Position numbers and translations under genes: made by a program. From Gremmenia infestans (lineage: Eukaryota > Ascomycota > Leotiomycetes > Helotiales > Hamatocanthoscyphaceae), in NCBI GenBank assembly GCA_032629725.1, contig JAFEVB010000005.1, positions 434,001 to 498,000 on the forward strand: a stretch of DNA of 64,000 nt, read 5' to 3'. Below the pieces are notes generated by a model, which made no database searches, was not told where the DNA came from, and saw only the letters and a program-made list of their open reading frames with translations. Positions 33,478-46,185 of this stretch are shown one piece after another; position 1 is the first letter of the stretch, and each line of letters opens with the position of its first letter.

Positions 33478-35400
33478 CTACAAGTGGATGTCATGAAGAC
33501 CTCCAACCCACTCTAAATCTCCGAGAAGCTGTTTGTCCTTGCGGATAACAAATCGATCTCGGGCCCTATGGCCATCCTTGTTCCATGGGCATTCCCTAAC
33601 CTTATCCTTAGAAATATCGTTCGCCTTATTATCCCAAACCCCGGCTCCAAACCCAGTGAAGCCCAATCCAACATTTCGCCGTCCCTTCCACAGATCTGGG
33701 GACTTCTCCGTTTCAGTACCAGTCACTGCTCGTCTGCGCTCTCCAAGCGCCGACCACTTATCGAAAGTAGATCGCTTGATCGGGGGTGAATAACGAGGAG
33801 ACTGATCCAAAACGGTCGCCGTTGGTGGCGTATCATGGAAGAAGAAACCATCCGCAATAAGATCATCGTCTATGTCGTTGGCTGCCGCCTGTTGAGCCTC
33901 GGAATTCGCCTTCTCAATATTTACAAAAGAAGCACTCTTCGTCTCCAAAGGTCCTCGGCGTATCGTATTATCATCGGACCGGCTCTCGTGACTCCAAGTC
34001 CTAGCATTCTGGGTTTGGCGCGCCTTCAATTGCTTCTCAGCCTCTTCTTCCTCTTCAATATCTTCGTCCCAAAGGTCACTCCAGCTCTTAGACACCATAT
34101 CTGCGTTTCTGCCGAAGATGGAGGCCATCGATGGCAGCGGCTTGGGCTTTGACATGGTGATTGGGAGAGAGCCAGAGATAGGAGTGAGATTTGCTCGAGG
34201 AGGTCCTACCCTGTTTGCTCGTCTGAAGGCGAGAGAGTTCATCGACTCGCCAAGGGATGAGTTCAATACTGATGGCGTCTGTTGGCCAATCGAAAACCAG
34301 TCCTTGCCTTCTTCTTCAGAACTTGGGAAGAGATCTTCGGAAATGTAGCTCTCATCGTCCGCAATAGCAGAAAGTTGGCGGTATTGCCGTTGAGGAGTGG
34401 TCTGCAATGCCTTGGCCCACGGAAAGGAACCCGTGTCGACTTGGGGACTTTGCTGAAGTGATGGTGTTCGAAGGGGCTCACGCTTGGCGCTGGCAATAAC
34501 CCGTCGTCTCTCTGCCGAGTCAAAGTCATCCAAGGACTCGTCGTCGATGGTGAAGCTAACAAGGCGCTCTAGAGCCTCACGAGCACCAACAAGGGAACGT
34601 TTACGTGGATCCAAGCTCATGCACTGGGCAATCACCTCGTATGTGTCCTGAGACATTTTTGGGAACACATCAAAGAGGGATTGCTTGTCTCGACTGAAAT
34701 CCAAGAACAAGGGATCAGACTCGGTGGGTGTAGTAAACGGGTTGCGAGAAAAAAGAATGTTCAAGAGGCAGATACCAATGGCCCAGATATCGGCCTGACC
34801 CGGCGAGTAGCCAGCACCGGCAGAATCATATTGTTCAGGCGACATATAACGATCACTACCGACCGTAGTTTCGTAAGTCCATGCGTCAGATGTAGCGAGA
34901 CCGAAGTCTCCAAGCTTCATTTCACCCGACTGGGTGAGAAAGATGTTTTCTGGCTTGATGTCGCGATGGTACATGCCTTTGCTGTGGATGTAGGAAACAG
35001 AATCGACAAGCTGAAGCATGAATTCGCGGACACGTTCGGTCTCCCTTGGACTAGTCTTGCTGCGGATAGCTTCGTACAAATCTCCCCGGGAGCAAAACTC
35101 GAGAACAATGTAGACATGGGCTTCGGTCTCAAAAGAATGAATGAGGTTGACAATGTTGGGATGAGCTCCGAGACGAGCATGGCAGGCAAGCTCCTCAGAC
35201 CTCTCATCAATGGCGAACGACATGTCTTGGTCACTAGCAGCGGACTTCTTTGTCAAGCACTTGATAGCAACGAATTCCCCATTGGTCAAATCCTTGGCCA
35301 TGAAGACCATACCGAATGAGCCATGATTGAGTGGAGATACCGTCTCAAATCGTCCGTCGAGGACAACCCCGTCATAGAACCTGTCCTTGAGACATTCCAT
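33478..35400 (-). CDS. Ser/Thr protein kinase, Ran1/Ksp1-like
   Basis: This is a single-exon kinase of 640 residues. The kinase domain spans about residues 18-285. It has the glycine loop LNHGSFGMVF, VAIKCL with the ATP-binding lysine, HRDIKPENIF with the catalytic aspartate, GDFGLA, an activation segment TTVGSDRYMSPEQY, and DIWAIGICLLNILF. It is followed by LDPRKRSLVGAREALERLVSF. The long tail of about 350 residues is disordered, Ser-rich and acidic, with a WSDLWDEDIEEEEEAEKQ helix-like stretch. The NHGSFGMV and SDRYMSPEQ features match the ascomycete group related to S. pombe Ran1/Pat1 and yeast Ksp1/Sks1, involved in nutrient and developmental control. The start is the first in-frame ATG; the frame upstream is open but has no ATG and is probably leader. 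Confidence 0.88.
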   Translation of the reverse strand: MECLKDRFYDGVVLDGRFETVSPLNHGSFGMVFMAKDLTNGEFVAIKCLTKKSAASDQDMSFAIDERSEELACHARLGAHPNIVNLIHSFETEAHVYIVLEFCSRGDLYEAIRSKTSPRETERVREFMLQLVDSVSYIHSKGMYHRDIKPENIFLTQSGEMKLGDFGLATSDAWTYETTVGSDRYMSPEQYDSAGAGYSPGQADIWAIGICLLNILFSRNPFTTPTESDPLFLDFSRDKQSLFDVFPKMSQDTYEVIAQCMSLDPRKRSLVGAREALERLVSFTIDDESLDDFDSAERRRVIASAKREPLRTPSLQQSPQVDTGSFPWAKALQTTPQRQYRQLSAIADDESYISEDLFPSSEEEGKDWFSIGQQTPSVLNSSLGESMNSLAFRRANRVGPPRANLTPISGSLPITMSKPKPLPSMASIFGRNADMVSKSWSDLWDEDIEEEEEAEKQLKARQTQNARTWSHESRSDDNTIRRGPLETKSASFVNIEKANSEAQQAAANDIDDDLIADGFFFHDTPPTATVLDQSPRYSPPIKRSTFDKWSALGERRRAVTGTETEKSPDLWKGRRNVGLGFTGFGAGVWDNKANDISKDKVRECPWNKDGHRARDRFVIRKDKQLLGDLEWVGGLHDIHL

Positions 35401-36620
35401 GATAGCGAGTGGATCTGATCGGGAGCTGGTCGGGTGAGTTGGTGAGGCGGAGTATTGAGCGTGAACCGTGAAGATTAGGTAGATGGGTGAAAAAGGCAAA
35501 CGACGAGAAGCGTAGTTGTACAACCGATATATTTTTGGGCCCCTCAAGACTTGTGATTGATGAATACAGCGAGAAAATGCTTTTGTCTTTCTCTAAATAA
35601 CGTTGTTGGCACAGGAGGCTCGAGGTGGTTAAGGTCGTGAGGTCGAGCCGGAACGGGTGATGAGGCAAATAAACAAACAAGCAACGCTATATAGATGTAG
35701 TCCACGCCGAAAAGCACAAATGGTAAGTGTTGAAAACTCCGGTATGTATCGTAGGGTGTCAGAGGCTCATTGATGGGTATTGAATTGTAGACAAAAGAAA
35801 CTTGGTTGAGGTCGTTAATGTGACAGGGACGGAAGGTCTGGAAACGAAAAAAAGGTACGAAGTCGTTACGCTAACATGGAATCAAAGTATGAGAGGAACG
35901 AGTGGTCGAGGTGTTGATGAAGCCTCGGTGGCAGTACTGGGAACTACTGCTTGTTGTCGTGATCTGGGTCGATGGGGTAGCCGGATCGAACCAGGATCAA
36001 GGCAGCACAATCAACAGTTGTCAATTGTAATGCTTGTGGGGAGTGTGGGTCGTGAATTATCGTAAGAAGAGGTTCGACCAGAAGGAATCAATTAGATGAT
36101 CAATGGAGCAGGGTTGATCTATTGGGAGTGGTTTGGGTGACCCTGCGAGGTGGTTCCGAGGCTGCCTGCAATCAATCGAATCGAGTTGATAACAGATCAA
36201 GGTTATGAAGAAGAGTCTATCTTGAGACAGTCCCGGACTGGCGTTTGGAAATCATGTGTTGTTGGAGTTGGATTGGTGGAATAGGAAGTCGAAGAGCTGG
36301 CTCTTCGTCTTGCCTTATCCTCGGATGGAGACGCTTTCGAGTATTGTCGGTCTGAGAGGTCGAGAGATGCGAGGGTGAGAAGCTGAAGAGATATGCGAGA
36401 GTGTGTTGATGCTTTGAAAGAACAGTTGTGTGGCTGGTTGTGGAATGTGATTGTTGCCGTGAGCAACTGGTTGTCTTGTCCTGTCTTGTCTTGCTTGATG
36501 CTTTCGTTGTCCCGTATGACGCAGAGGCGAGGCGAGGGTGAGGTTGAAAGCAACGATATGGTCGAGTTGAGTTCAGAGGGATAGGGAGCGAAGGTAGTAG
36601 AAGGTAATTAGGAAGGCGGA

Positions 36621-36636
36621 GAAGAAGAAGAAGAAG
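36621..36636. repeat. GAA microsatellite in kinase upstream region
   Basis: There are five GAA units (pyrimidine tract on the kinase strand) about 1.2 kb before the kinase start. Confidence 0.85.
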
Positions 36637-38862
36637 AGGGAGGAGAGCGAACACGAACAACTCGAGATGCGTCAATCTGGGACCATGCGAAGGAAGATAG
36701 GTTTTGTGCTAGATAGAGGTGTAGTTTTGAAGGAGCAGAGCAGACGGCAAGTCAACAAGGAGGGTGCAGTAACGAAGAGCAGCGGGAAAGGCCGACTTGG
36801 GTTTAGCGTGACATGCCGTGGCTCTAAAGAAAGGTGTGGTGGGCTGAGGATGAAAGCAGTGAGAGTGAGTGAGCCAACCCAACCCAACAACGCCGTTGCC
36901 GAAACCAGATCGACAGTTGACCGCTACCTCCAAAATACAAAGAACCCTTGCTGTTATTCAAGCGGCATCCAATCTAATTCCGGTTAATGGAGGACATCGG
37001 CGGTAAGCCATTTACGAGTGGGTGATTGTGAAACTATTGAGCTGAATCGGGTTATGTCCCACGCCGCTTTCTATAGTTTCCATGGCTTTCTCTTTGGTGA
37101 CTCGATGTCTCTCTCATTGGCCTATTTCCCCGCCTGCGCCTGCTTCGTGGCCACCTCTCAGACCTCCCCTGAGAGACTGCAGTACACTGCAGCTGTTAGC
37201 TCCTAAGACTAACGGTATTCGTTCAAGTGCAGTAGGGGAGGGTCGAGCGTCGAGCATCGAGCCAAATCATCTTTCTCTGTCTGAAGCTAAACTATTCTAG
37301 GCGCCAGGCCTGTCTGGAACTCACCAACGTTTGCGGAATTGTAGAGGCCTTTTACGTGTACGGGCCTGCAGTAGGCGGCCATGTAGTATTTATTTGCTAC
37401 TCCGTATACAAGTTGTCAAGAGGTGAGGACAGGACAACACAGCACAGGACAGATCTCTTTGTTTCTAGTCTGCCGCAACTTCCCGCAAGCAGATCAAGTT
37501 CAATTGAGCACCTGGGCCAGCTCTACCGTACTCGAGTCCGTACTCCGTATGCTAATCTTGAAGAGACCACAGGACAGGGCCACGAATAATGTCTACGAAG
37601 AACGCCTCCTAAATTCCTTCACTAATGTCAGCAGTCAGTCACCCGCCACTCAGCCTTAGCAAACTATAAGCATATCCCATCCGCAGAATCCGCAGTATCT
37701 TGGGTTGAGATCCTTCGATTAACGAAACTTGCCGAAAGGACACCTTTCTTTGATAAAGTACACATCGCCAATAGTAATGTCTCAAAAGGGCTCAGTATCT
37801 TTGTTAGGTTTCATCAAGTGACCTCGAACACCACTATTACGGGTCCGAAATCAACATAGGCCATTTGACATGTTGACTCTGTTCATATTCGTCATCCTAC
37901 ATATCCATCCTTTTCTCTTATGGTTGATAATGATCCCCAACTCTTAACACCCGTCCCAATGGTCGTTCAAGCATAAAGGAAGTATCCCCATTCCTACAGG
38001 AGGATCAGGTCACTTTATGCTCTCTTTCATCATTGAGCCAACGACCATGAACCTCTAACGGATACCTCCGAACCTTATCACCCACCAAAACTTATCATAT
38101 GGCATTCGCCATATTGAAACAGTTCAAGTGAGGGATATAGCTGCGTAATGGACCCATTATTCCCATTCCCATTCCTCAACTGCCATCCCTTTGCCGTGAA
38201 GATATCATCATGTGAGAGATGCGCTGCTTTGTGCTGCTATCTGCGGAGCATCGATGTCATCCAAAAGATCTCCACTCCCCTCACTGTCGCCCTATGAAGT
38301 AGAGGGTTCCCGTAGAATAGGCTGCGGCCTTAAAATAGTAAGGCATCGAACCAGAAACGCCTCCAAACCTTCAAGGCGCTTCTCACCAGTCATAAACAAG
38401 CGCCCACCACCCTCTTCATTTATTAGATGGATTGTCTCACAATTAACTGGCTGTTGCTGTTGCTTAGCATTCCACCGTTTCGACTCGCTTCACAGGCTGT
38501 ATGCATGTTGGGGGTCTTCGTATGAGCATAGCATCTTTTGCACGCGTCGGCTTGCCTTGACCTCACGATAAGCTCATGACTTGCAACTCGCCCGCTGTAG
38601 ATCACCCTAATCTTAGGATACTTTACGGGTGCACAGGCGTATCGAGTCAATCTGCGAATAACGCCATCCTCACAAATGGTCTCACAGATTAAGGTGAAAC
38701 CTCTCAGCGATACGATACACAATATGAATCTCCTGTACATCAACAGCTTCCCGACAACACCATTTTCAATACTTATCGCACCACCCAAGGCTCGACGGGC
38801 GCGCCATCCCAGGGAACTCGAGTGGAACCTCCGGTAGTTCCTGTATCTCTTGCTGCACGAAA

Positions 38863-38883
38863 GCAGATGGCAGATGGCAGATG
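38863..38883. repeat. (CAGATGG)x3 tandem repeat
   Basis: There are three tandem heptamer copies in intergenic DNA. Confidence 0.85.
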
Positions 38884-39916
38884 GTCAAGTAGGGTATTCA
38901 CGTGACCCCAGCGCGATATCGTGCATCTCTCAAACGCTCGGGAGTACCGGTACTGTGTACGGACACAAGATAGCTTACACGGCCAGGTAAAGGTTCCATT
39001 TCTCAGGTAGGCTCATAGAGTACGGACGAAGACGTCTGTTGCATGATCTACTCCACAAAAGTCCGTGTATCTCATAGAGTGCTCGGGTTGTTCTACTGCA
39101 CCCCACCGATGTTCCGTTTCAAGCTGCATACGAATTACAAGAAGGTAGTAAATACGGTGCTGTACCTATCAGCCTACATTCCGCACACACCTACACAGCG
39201 GTGAGAATGAAAACTCTTCATGAAGAACTACTGCAGTAATTTACATGTTATTGATGGCAAGTAAACAATAATACCATCTGGATATCTCATGCAAAGTAGA
39301 AACCCATAAGGCACAGCTGCAACTAATCGGACGGGACCATACTTGCATTTCTCCACAAAAACAGCAGTACAGTTCCTGAAGCTATGCCACGTTTATAGCC
39401 CTAGACACCTGTCCCGGAAGTAGTGGGGATCCCGTGTGCTGTTTTTTTCCTTTTTGTGCATCAAAGTGGCTTTCTCCATGCAGATAGTATTGATGGATCT
39501 AGATCTAGAGCTTCCAATGATGGCTGGCAGAATATACTACAAGAGTCCCAAAGTGAACAGGAGTGCCTTCTTCCAGTTCACCGCCATCCAAATCTTAAAA
39601 AATCTTGCCACTTAGTCGCTCCTTCCGTTCGAAATACAAGTGCCGATTATGCATGCAACTGAAACATATCGAGAGAAATGATAATTTAACACACCTTGAG
39701 CATCCTGCATCCAAATCCACCACTTAGACAAACGGTAGCTGCAGCTTATTCATGCGCTCTACTGCACCTCGTCCCAGGGTCTAGATCGCGCTTTTCCGCA
39801 TCTTGACGTTTGCGACTGGACAGTTAAAAGTTGCAAAGAAAAAAAAACATTCCGCCTTCACCGCTATCTTGAACCGAGGAAGAACTTTTTCTCTCTCTTA
39901 TCGCGCAAGTACGAAG

Positions 39917-41396
39917 ATGGACGTCAAGGTTGTCTTGCTTGATATTGGTACGTGCTCCTGAGAATGCCAGCTACCTACTACCTCCGTACTCGTCCATCCA
40001 TGGCAGTGGAGCTGGAGCTGAAGAGATACTGGAGGATGTTATACTACAGTCACGTGGATCACAGCTGACATCTGTAATATGCAGAGGGAACTGTTTGTCC
40101 AATCTCCTTTGTCAAAGATGTTTTGGTAAGCATGGTTTTCTCCATCTGTGTTGTTCCCTTCTCTCGTCTACAGATCTCCGCAATCTTCCCCCTATCACAA
40201 GTTTTCCTTATAGAGCACTACCGTTTTAAACCATCTTTCCATTCCGACCCAAAGCTTTCCCAGTTCGTTGCGACTGCCGTCGGGATCTGCATCGTGTGCA
40301 GCGCAAGTGAGCCCGGTTAGGAAGAAGATCTGAAGTCTGTATGTCTGACGGGTCAAGTGAACATACACAAGTGTTGCTCTGTTGAAGAATCATTTGTGAT
40401 TTGCTACCGCACGTTACAAGACTCTTCTGAATGCCTATCGTGGAACGTAAAGTGGCACAAGACCTCAACCCAGCCTTCCAGCGCTGCGGTTGGTTGAAGA
40501 CTGCGAGGGGGACAGTGTTTTCCGCATCAGTTTCGTTGGCCAATGCAAGAATCTGTACCATTGAATGAGATATTGCGGGGAAAACTTAGCATTACCACAT
40601 TTGAGCATAATCTCCCACGGAAACTTCATTGCCATCAAGTTGGCATTACGTCCTAGCCTCACTTCAAAAGCTGTCCACAACGTCCCTACATTTGCCACGA
40701 TACCCCGCGACAACCCCGCCTCACCTGACACTTGACCAAAGAGCTAATCACTATCCTCAGTTCCCATATGCCCTTGAAGTCCTCCCCACAACACTAGCCA
40801 TCCAATGGAACTCTCCAGCCTTCGCCCCCTATCGGGACGCCTTCCCACCCTCGCACCGCAGCACCCCCGCCGCACTCCTCGCCCATGTCCGGGACCTCAT
40901 GTCCCAGGACCTCAAGATCCCCTACCTTAAATCGCTCCAAGGCTATCTCTGGCTCACAGGCTACGAGAGCGGCGCGCTCCGCTGCCCGCTCTTCCAAGAC
41001 GTGCAACCCTCCATGTCAGCGTGGCACAAAGCCGGCATCGCGATCGTGATCTACTCCTCAGGTTCAGTTCCGGCTCAGAAGCTACTGTTCCAGTACACAA
41101 ACTCGGAACCGGAGCCGGATTTGAGGCCACTGATTAAAGGGTATTTCGATACGGTTAGTGCGGGGTTGAAGACGGAGAAAGCGAGTTATGAGAAGATTGC
41201 TGGGACGAGAAGGGAGGGGGTTGGGAAGTGGTTGTTTTTGAGTGATAATGTTAGGGAGGTTGATGCTGCGAGGGAGGCGGGCATGCAGGGGTTTGTTGTG
41301 GTGAGGGAGGGGAATGCTGGTTTGAGCGAAGAGGAGAGAGAGAGGAATACGTTGGTGGAGAGTTTCGAGGAAATCAACCTCAAGGGGAGATTATAA
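39917..41396 (+). CDS. UTR4: Enolase-phosphatase E1 (methionine salvage)
   Basis: This HAD-family enzyme converts 2,3-diketo-5-methylthiopentyl-1-phosphate to the acireductone in the methionine salvage pathway, through an enolase step then a phosphatase step. It has three exons, 39917-39947, 40085-40125 and 40761-41396, encoding 235 residues (yeast Utr4 is 227). The first exons spell MDVKVVLLDI-EGTVCPISFVKDVL, with the HAD nucleophile aspartate in LLDIEGT. Exon 3 starts FPYALEVLP and has GYLWLTGYESG, VIYSSGSVPAQKLLF (HAD motif 2 serine) and WLFLSDNVREVDAAREAGM (motif 4 acidic residues). Intron 2 is 635 bp, far above the local norm, and intron 1 is 137 bp. Both tiny exons were found only because the protein start is strongly conserved. 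Confidence 0.93.
40126..40760 (+). other. Long intron 2 of the enolase-phosphatase gene
   Basis: This 635-bp intron has a GTAAGC donor, a GCTAATCAC branch region and a CTCAG acceptor. It contains open frames on the - strand (40226-40561 and 40465-40731) without recognisable domains. No inverted terminal repeats or snoRNA boxes were seen. Confidence 0.6.
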
Positions 41397-43986
41397 GCCC
41401 AGGCTGAAATGACGAGAAGTCTTTCCAATGCGACTGTTCATAATCATTTTCGGGCAAGTGCCTGCTCGAAGTATGCATGCATCACATCGCAAGCTGGTGC
41501 TGGACACAAACAGCGGCACTTCTCATGATCTACTTTCAGTGTCCCACATCTCCTAGCACATTAGATGGGTGCCGATTTTTCAGTGCGATGCAATTACTAT
41601 TTCGCTTGCAATTTGTACCCCTAATTTACCCGACTGCAGCTATTCGAAATGCCAGAACCTTCAAAAGTCCTCTTCACAGATATATTATTTCCAATACCTA
41701 TTTCCACCTACTCGAACAATGTTGTATTTAAGCCCGCCGTAGCAGACGAATTTCCTTCAACGAGAGCAACCCACGCAAACTGCTTCACCGTCCGAAGTTA
41801 GTTCGTGAATGCATGTACTCCATTAATTTAGTCAATCAAGTTTCGGGATAAGGAAAGGCTGTCCTAATATATTCAGGGGTGAGTTCCTCTGTAGGATTCG
41901 AGGAGGAAAGAGGATAGTGAAGACTGCACTCGTTGAACCCATCACTGCTTGGTCCATCACAATTCTTGTGCTCATTTGATATCAAGTGCCGGTCCATGCG
42001 AAACCATTACTGTACTTTTCTTGATACAGTGAACCTTCTTATACTCTAAGTATTGTTTAATGATCAATTCACATCCTCATAAATCCATTCTTTGAACCCG
42101 CTGCAGGCTAGCTAGTAGCTTTTTCTGAATCAAGGGAATGAGGTAGGTGAGAAGTATAAATTTAATTATAAAATGTACGTTGAAGTCGTTGTCTATGCTT
42201 TTCCAGGCACTAATACTTATAGATTGCAAGGGAGATATGCTGATGAATTCCAAGAAGCGTCCATTTATCAGGACGTTGAAGGCGCCCAACTCAGTCCAGC
42301 CTCCTCCTTGCCGGTCTCAAATATTCATCAGTGAATTTCGAGCGGTATCGCCTTTGAATTTATCTGTATGACTGAATTTCTAATTGAATTTCTAATTGAC
42401 AGCAATGAAGTGCCTTTACAGTCAAACAAGCACGACCTCACGATCTCTCACATATGATTTCCTAATACCGCTTAAACAGTCGCAGCGAGGTCTCCTTATC
42501 TAGTGAACCTCACTCTCCCATCAAAGACCAGCTTATTTATGCTTCTCGATTGTCATACTAGAGACTGTCTGATTAGTTCGAACCCTCAGTTATATATAAA
42601 CATAGTCTACAGATATCAGCACGAGCATGAATCTCGTCCCGTCCGGTCAAGTCGTAAAACAGGTATCGGCCACCTGATATACAAATATGCTGAATTCACA
42701 TGTCTTCTTCTAGTGTACACAATCTCAATCACAACACAGGACAACAATACAACACAATACAATACAATACAAAAGTCGTGTATGATATATATAGCTGAGA
42801 CACTGTTTCCTCGACTAAAAGAACTTGAAGGTAGCGATTCGAAGATCTTCTCACCTATAAAACGTCTTCTCCACTTTCGACAATAAGCTATGTGCAATCA
42901 GTACATTACGACATCAAAAGCAAAGGATAAAAAACATGTGGTGTAGCACGAGATACAGTATTATGTTACACAATCACGCCTTCAGCCCATCTCAGATGCC
43001 AAGAGCGCATTCACATACCGTACAATTGCTTTCCCTTTCAATGCTTCTTCATATCGTTCCTGCTATAGCGCTTCCCTCCTAACTCCACTCTGGCCTAAGT
43101 GAAACACCCTCCAAGCCTTGATCATTATTCTACCATAAAGCCCCGTCAACTTGCCCTACTTCCCGTCTTCTACCAAACAGACTAGTGACATTGTTCCTAG
43201 TTCCTTTTCCATTGATGTGCTGCCTACAGCAACGTTGGGTCATCCTTGTGTTGCGATTATATTCGCTGGGAACCTACATTACTTGCGGATCCCCCATTTG
43301 AATGAACGAATAAAATCAAGTACATTCATGCACGATAGTATCTCGAATTTTCATCGGCGCTTCCTGACCGTGATTTATATTTGACAACAGTAGTGGCAGG
43401 TTGTTAGTCTGAAGAGGCACATCTCAAGAAGAGATGATGGACTGTAAGGAATTGATGGTATGGCGAATTAATTGAGGGAGGGGTGGAGGATTACTCAAGA
43501 TGGAAGTTGCTAATTGACACAGGTACTCCCCGGCTTTTTCCCAGACTGTGTGCATAGTAGGCTGCGGCAATGGCGAAGTCTTTAGAGCGATGCTGCCAAC
43601 TTTTCCAGTCATGTGTGGTGCATGTCATTCAACCAAAGAAACATAAAAAGGCGTATGATGAAGTGAAGACAAAAGGCCTGTGGTGATTTCTCAGTTGTCC
43701 TTGTCCGCTCTCTTGGATATAATAAACGGTGAATAAAGCACTGACATCGTCATCACATGGGTCGTCGACTTCCACTTTGGAGCGTTGACTGCTGCTGCGG
43801 AAGCAAAATTATGGGGAGTGTAAAGCTTATAATTCTATTCAACATGACCAGCTGGATGTGTCTCCAGCTGAAGACAAGCCGCTATGCAGATGAAAACATA
43901 TCACCCATCCCAATGCAACGCTCTAAATACAACAAATGTTCCACCCATGATTATTATTTTTTTCATATATCACCCCCCGAAGTTTC
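41397..43986. other. 2.6-kb AT-rich convergent intergenic region
   Basis: No gene supported. It contains an (AATAC)n tract at 42748-42772 and a tandem duplication of AATTTCTAATTG at 42374-42400. Confidence 0.5.
42748..42772. repeat. AATAC pentanucleotide repeat
   Basis: ACAATAC/ACAATAC-type repeats with three perfect AATAC units and degenerate flanks. Confidence 0.8.
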
Positions 43987-46185
43987 CTACGCAGCCCCAA
44001 TCATGCTCTTCGGCAAGAACGCAAAGACTGTACCCATAATTGCAAGAATCGAGCAAACCGTAATCAGGAAGTAGTCTAGGATGCGTTCCCGCATGCTAAC
44101 TTCCTTCCCAAAGATCTTTAGATAAAACAACAGTGGCAAAATAATGCAGATGGTAAAACACAATGTAGATCCCATGAACGCCATGATGCTATCAAATGCA
44201 GGAAAGACAATCGCAATAACCACAAAAACAACAATGACCAGGATGCGGATTACGCTCTTGAGGATCTTGCGGATCAAGCTGGAGAGCTTGGTTTGGGGAG
44301 GAGCATGGGCTTCAGAGTGCGGGTCGAGACCGGCTAGGAGTTCCAGGGTCGAGACGATGGGTCGGGCGTTTAGCGGGACCTTTGTAAGGGGAATGATGGC
44401 GATGAAGATGCTGAGGCAGACGGCGAGGAATTTGGGATAGCCAGAAGTACCGATTATATTTGCTGTTATTTCGTCCATAACACCGTCGCCAAACATGAGG
44501 ATGCCGGCTACAGCTGTAGCACAATCGAGGATGTACTGCAAAATTTGTTAGATGTGGCTAATTGAAAAGGGCAGGATTGCTTACGGTGAAGGTAAAGGTC
44601 ACTTTGACAGCCCGGTTGAACTTGTAGGGATGACGCATGTCTCTATATATATTAGGGAAGACAGAATGCCCACCCCAAGGAGACATGAGAAGACCGAATG
44701 ATAGAGGCAAGGTGAGCCAGTTTGAGGGGAAGAGGTAAGTCGTAGCTGGCTCACGCAGAGAGCCAGGAGTATGAGGCTTAGAAAAGCCATCGATGAAAAC
44801 GATGCTTACAACTACAGAGCCGTTAGTAGAGGTAAATTTCGATATGGTACTGTAATGACTTACTGGAGAAACATGAGATTATTCCGACCACACTGCTAAA
44901 ACTGAGCATACGCAAAGGTGCAAAGTTCAGGGGTATCATGAGAAGACCGCAGATTATTTTCCACCCAATTACACCAACACCAGGGATCAATAGATCCAAC
45001 GTATCCGCAAAAAGAACAACCAGAGCTACGCATGCAGCAAGTAACTCCAGCGTAAAAAGCACACTGGTTATTATCCGAGCCTTTTGGCCATAGCTGATAA
45101 ATGCTAGATCTGCAAATGTGATCAAACTAGCATCAACATCCAAACACTTCGCTAGCAACTTCGCGGTATATGCAGTAACCAATGCTGCAAATCCCAGGAA
45201 CAGCATTCCGCAAATCCAGCCGGAATATTTGATACCCATAGGAAGACTCAAAAGTCCAACTCCAATTAGGACATTTGTGGAGTTGAATATCGTCTGATAA
45301 AGAGTCGACTGCCCAGCGACTGTAAGAACAACCTTCCCATCCTGTTTGACTTCTTTGACTATCAAAGGTTCCGATGTGCCCTCCGCTCTAGCGGCTTGTT
45401 GCTGTCTCCATAATTCCCCAGCTCTTAACATAGAATTCCCGCTCAGGGTAGACTGCAAGGTACCGTACGATGTTCCATAGCTACCTGAAAGCGCGGTGGC
45501 TAGATGAGGGGGAATAGCAAAACTGGAATCCCTTCCTCCGACACTGCCCTGAACACTGGGCAAATCACTATTAAGTCGTCGCCCACCAGACTCTTTGTGT
45601 AGTAATGGCTGGGTGGGAGTGGGCGCATCTTCGGCTTCGGAATCAACGGTGTCGTCGTCAATAGCATTTTCCGACCTTCCTGAAGCTTCGAGATGGGCTC
45701 TGAGCAACGATGTCCGGGGTATGCGTCCATTTTCTGCATCTGTTCTCCCATATGCGATCGTCTCGTCGGTATCGTCGGTGTCCGCAGGTGAGTCTGGTTC
45801 GGAGGAGAGAATAAACGCAGGCCGGTTCGGTGCAACCTCGTGGAACGCTGCAGCTCTTGTCCAACTTCTCGCAAAGTTTTCCATACTGTTTACACCTCCA
45901 ACTTGGGCTATGGAATTCAGACGGAGGGCGATTGAAGACCTGGGAAACTGTCAGCGGGTGAAATGGGGTGGCTCTAGAAACTCAAACTTACCTCCGTCGT
46001 CGCAGTTCTTGTTGGTTGCCTTCATCGTTCTCTGGCACGCCTAGATTCGCAGAAGGGGCACGTTCTCCTTGCTCGCTGAAATGTATGCTTCGTCCACCAT
46101 CCGAGCTGACGGAACTTCTATGAGGAGAAGTTCCATACTCATATTCTTCCCAATTGGTGGGGTTCCTTGTTGTTCCAGGAGCCAT
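43987..46185 (-). CDS. Vacuolar amino acid transporter, AVT1 type (AAAP family)
   Basis: This is a proton-coupled amino acid transporter expected on the vacuole membrane. It has four exons, 46185-45992, 45939-44864, 44811-44585 and 44535-43987, totalling 681 residues. The first 280 residues are a hydrophilic, acidic N-terminal domain, typical of Avt1 and not of plasma-membrane relatives. The transporter core starts AGQSTLYQTIFNSTNVLIGVG, then LLSLPMGIKYSGWI. About ten hydrophobic segments follow, including ALVTAYTAKLLAKCLD, LLPLSFGLLM-like SPWGGHSVFPNIYRDMRHP, FTYILDCATAVAGILMFGD and VCSILAIMGTVFAFLP near the end. Exon joins restore the conserved VSIVFIDGFSKPHTPGSL loop. Direction of transport and specificity cannot be read from the sequence. 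Confidence 0.9.

Larger units (their letters stand above)
35401..39916. other. 4.5-kb intergenic region including probable long kinase leader
   Basis: No gene with a recognisable product. The first 1.3 kb (35401-36700) is purine-rich on the + strand, i.e. pyrimidine-rich on the kinase strand, as expected of a long 5' leader with many small frames. A GAA microsatellite lies at 36621-36636 and (CAGATGG)x3 at 38863-38883. Two TACTCCGTA nonamers lie at 37398 and 37541. The remainder is featureless. Confidence 0.45.

Noticed and set aside
34681..35319. 212-codon + strand frame
   Set aside because: It is antisense to the conserved catalytic domain of the kinase and has no domain of its own; a shadow frame.
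35401..35547. N-terminal extension of the kinase frame
   Set aside because: No ATG in the extension and no conservation expected; treated as leader.
35975..36010. tRNA B-box-like sequence GGTTCGATCC on the - strand
   Set aside because: No A box and no matching acceptor stem at the right distance.
40226..40731. - strand frames inside the enolase-phosphatase intron
   Set aside because: No domains, overlapping frames of similar length, no conserved features.
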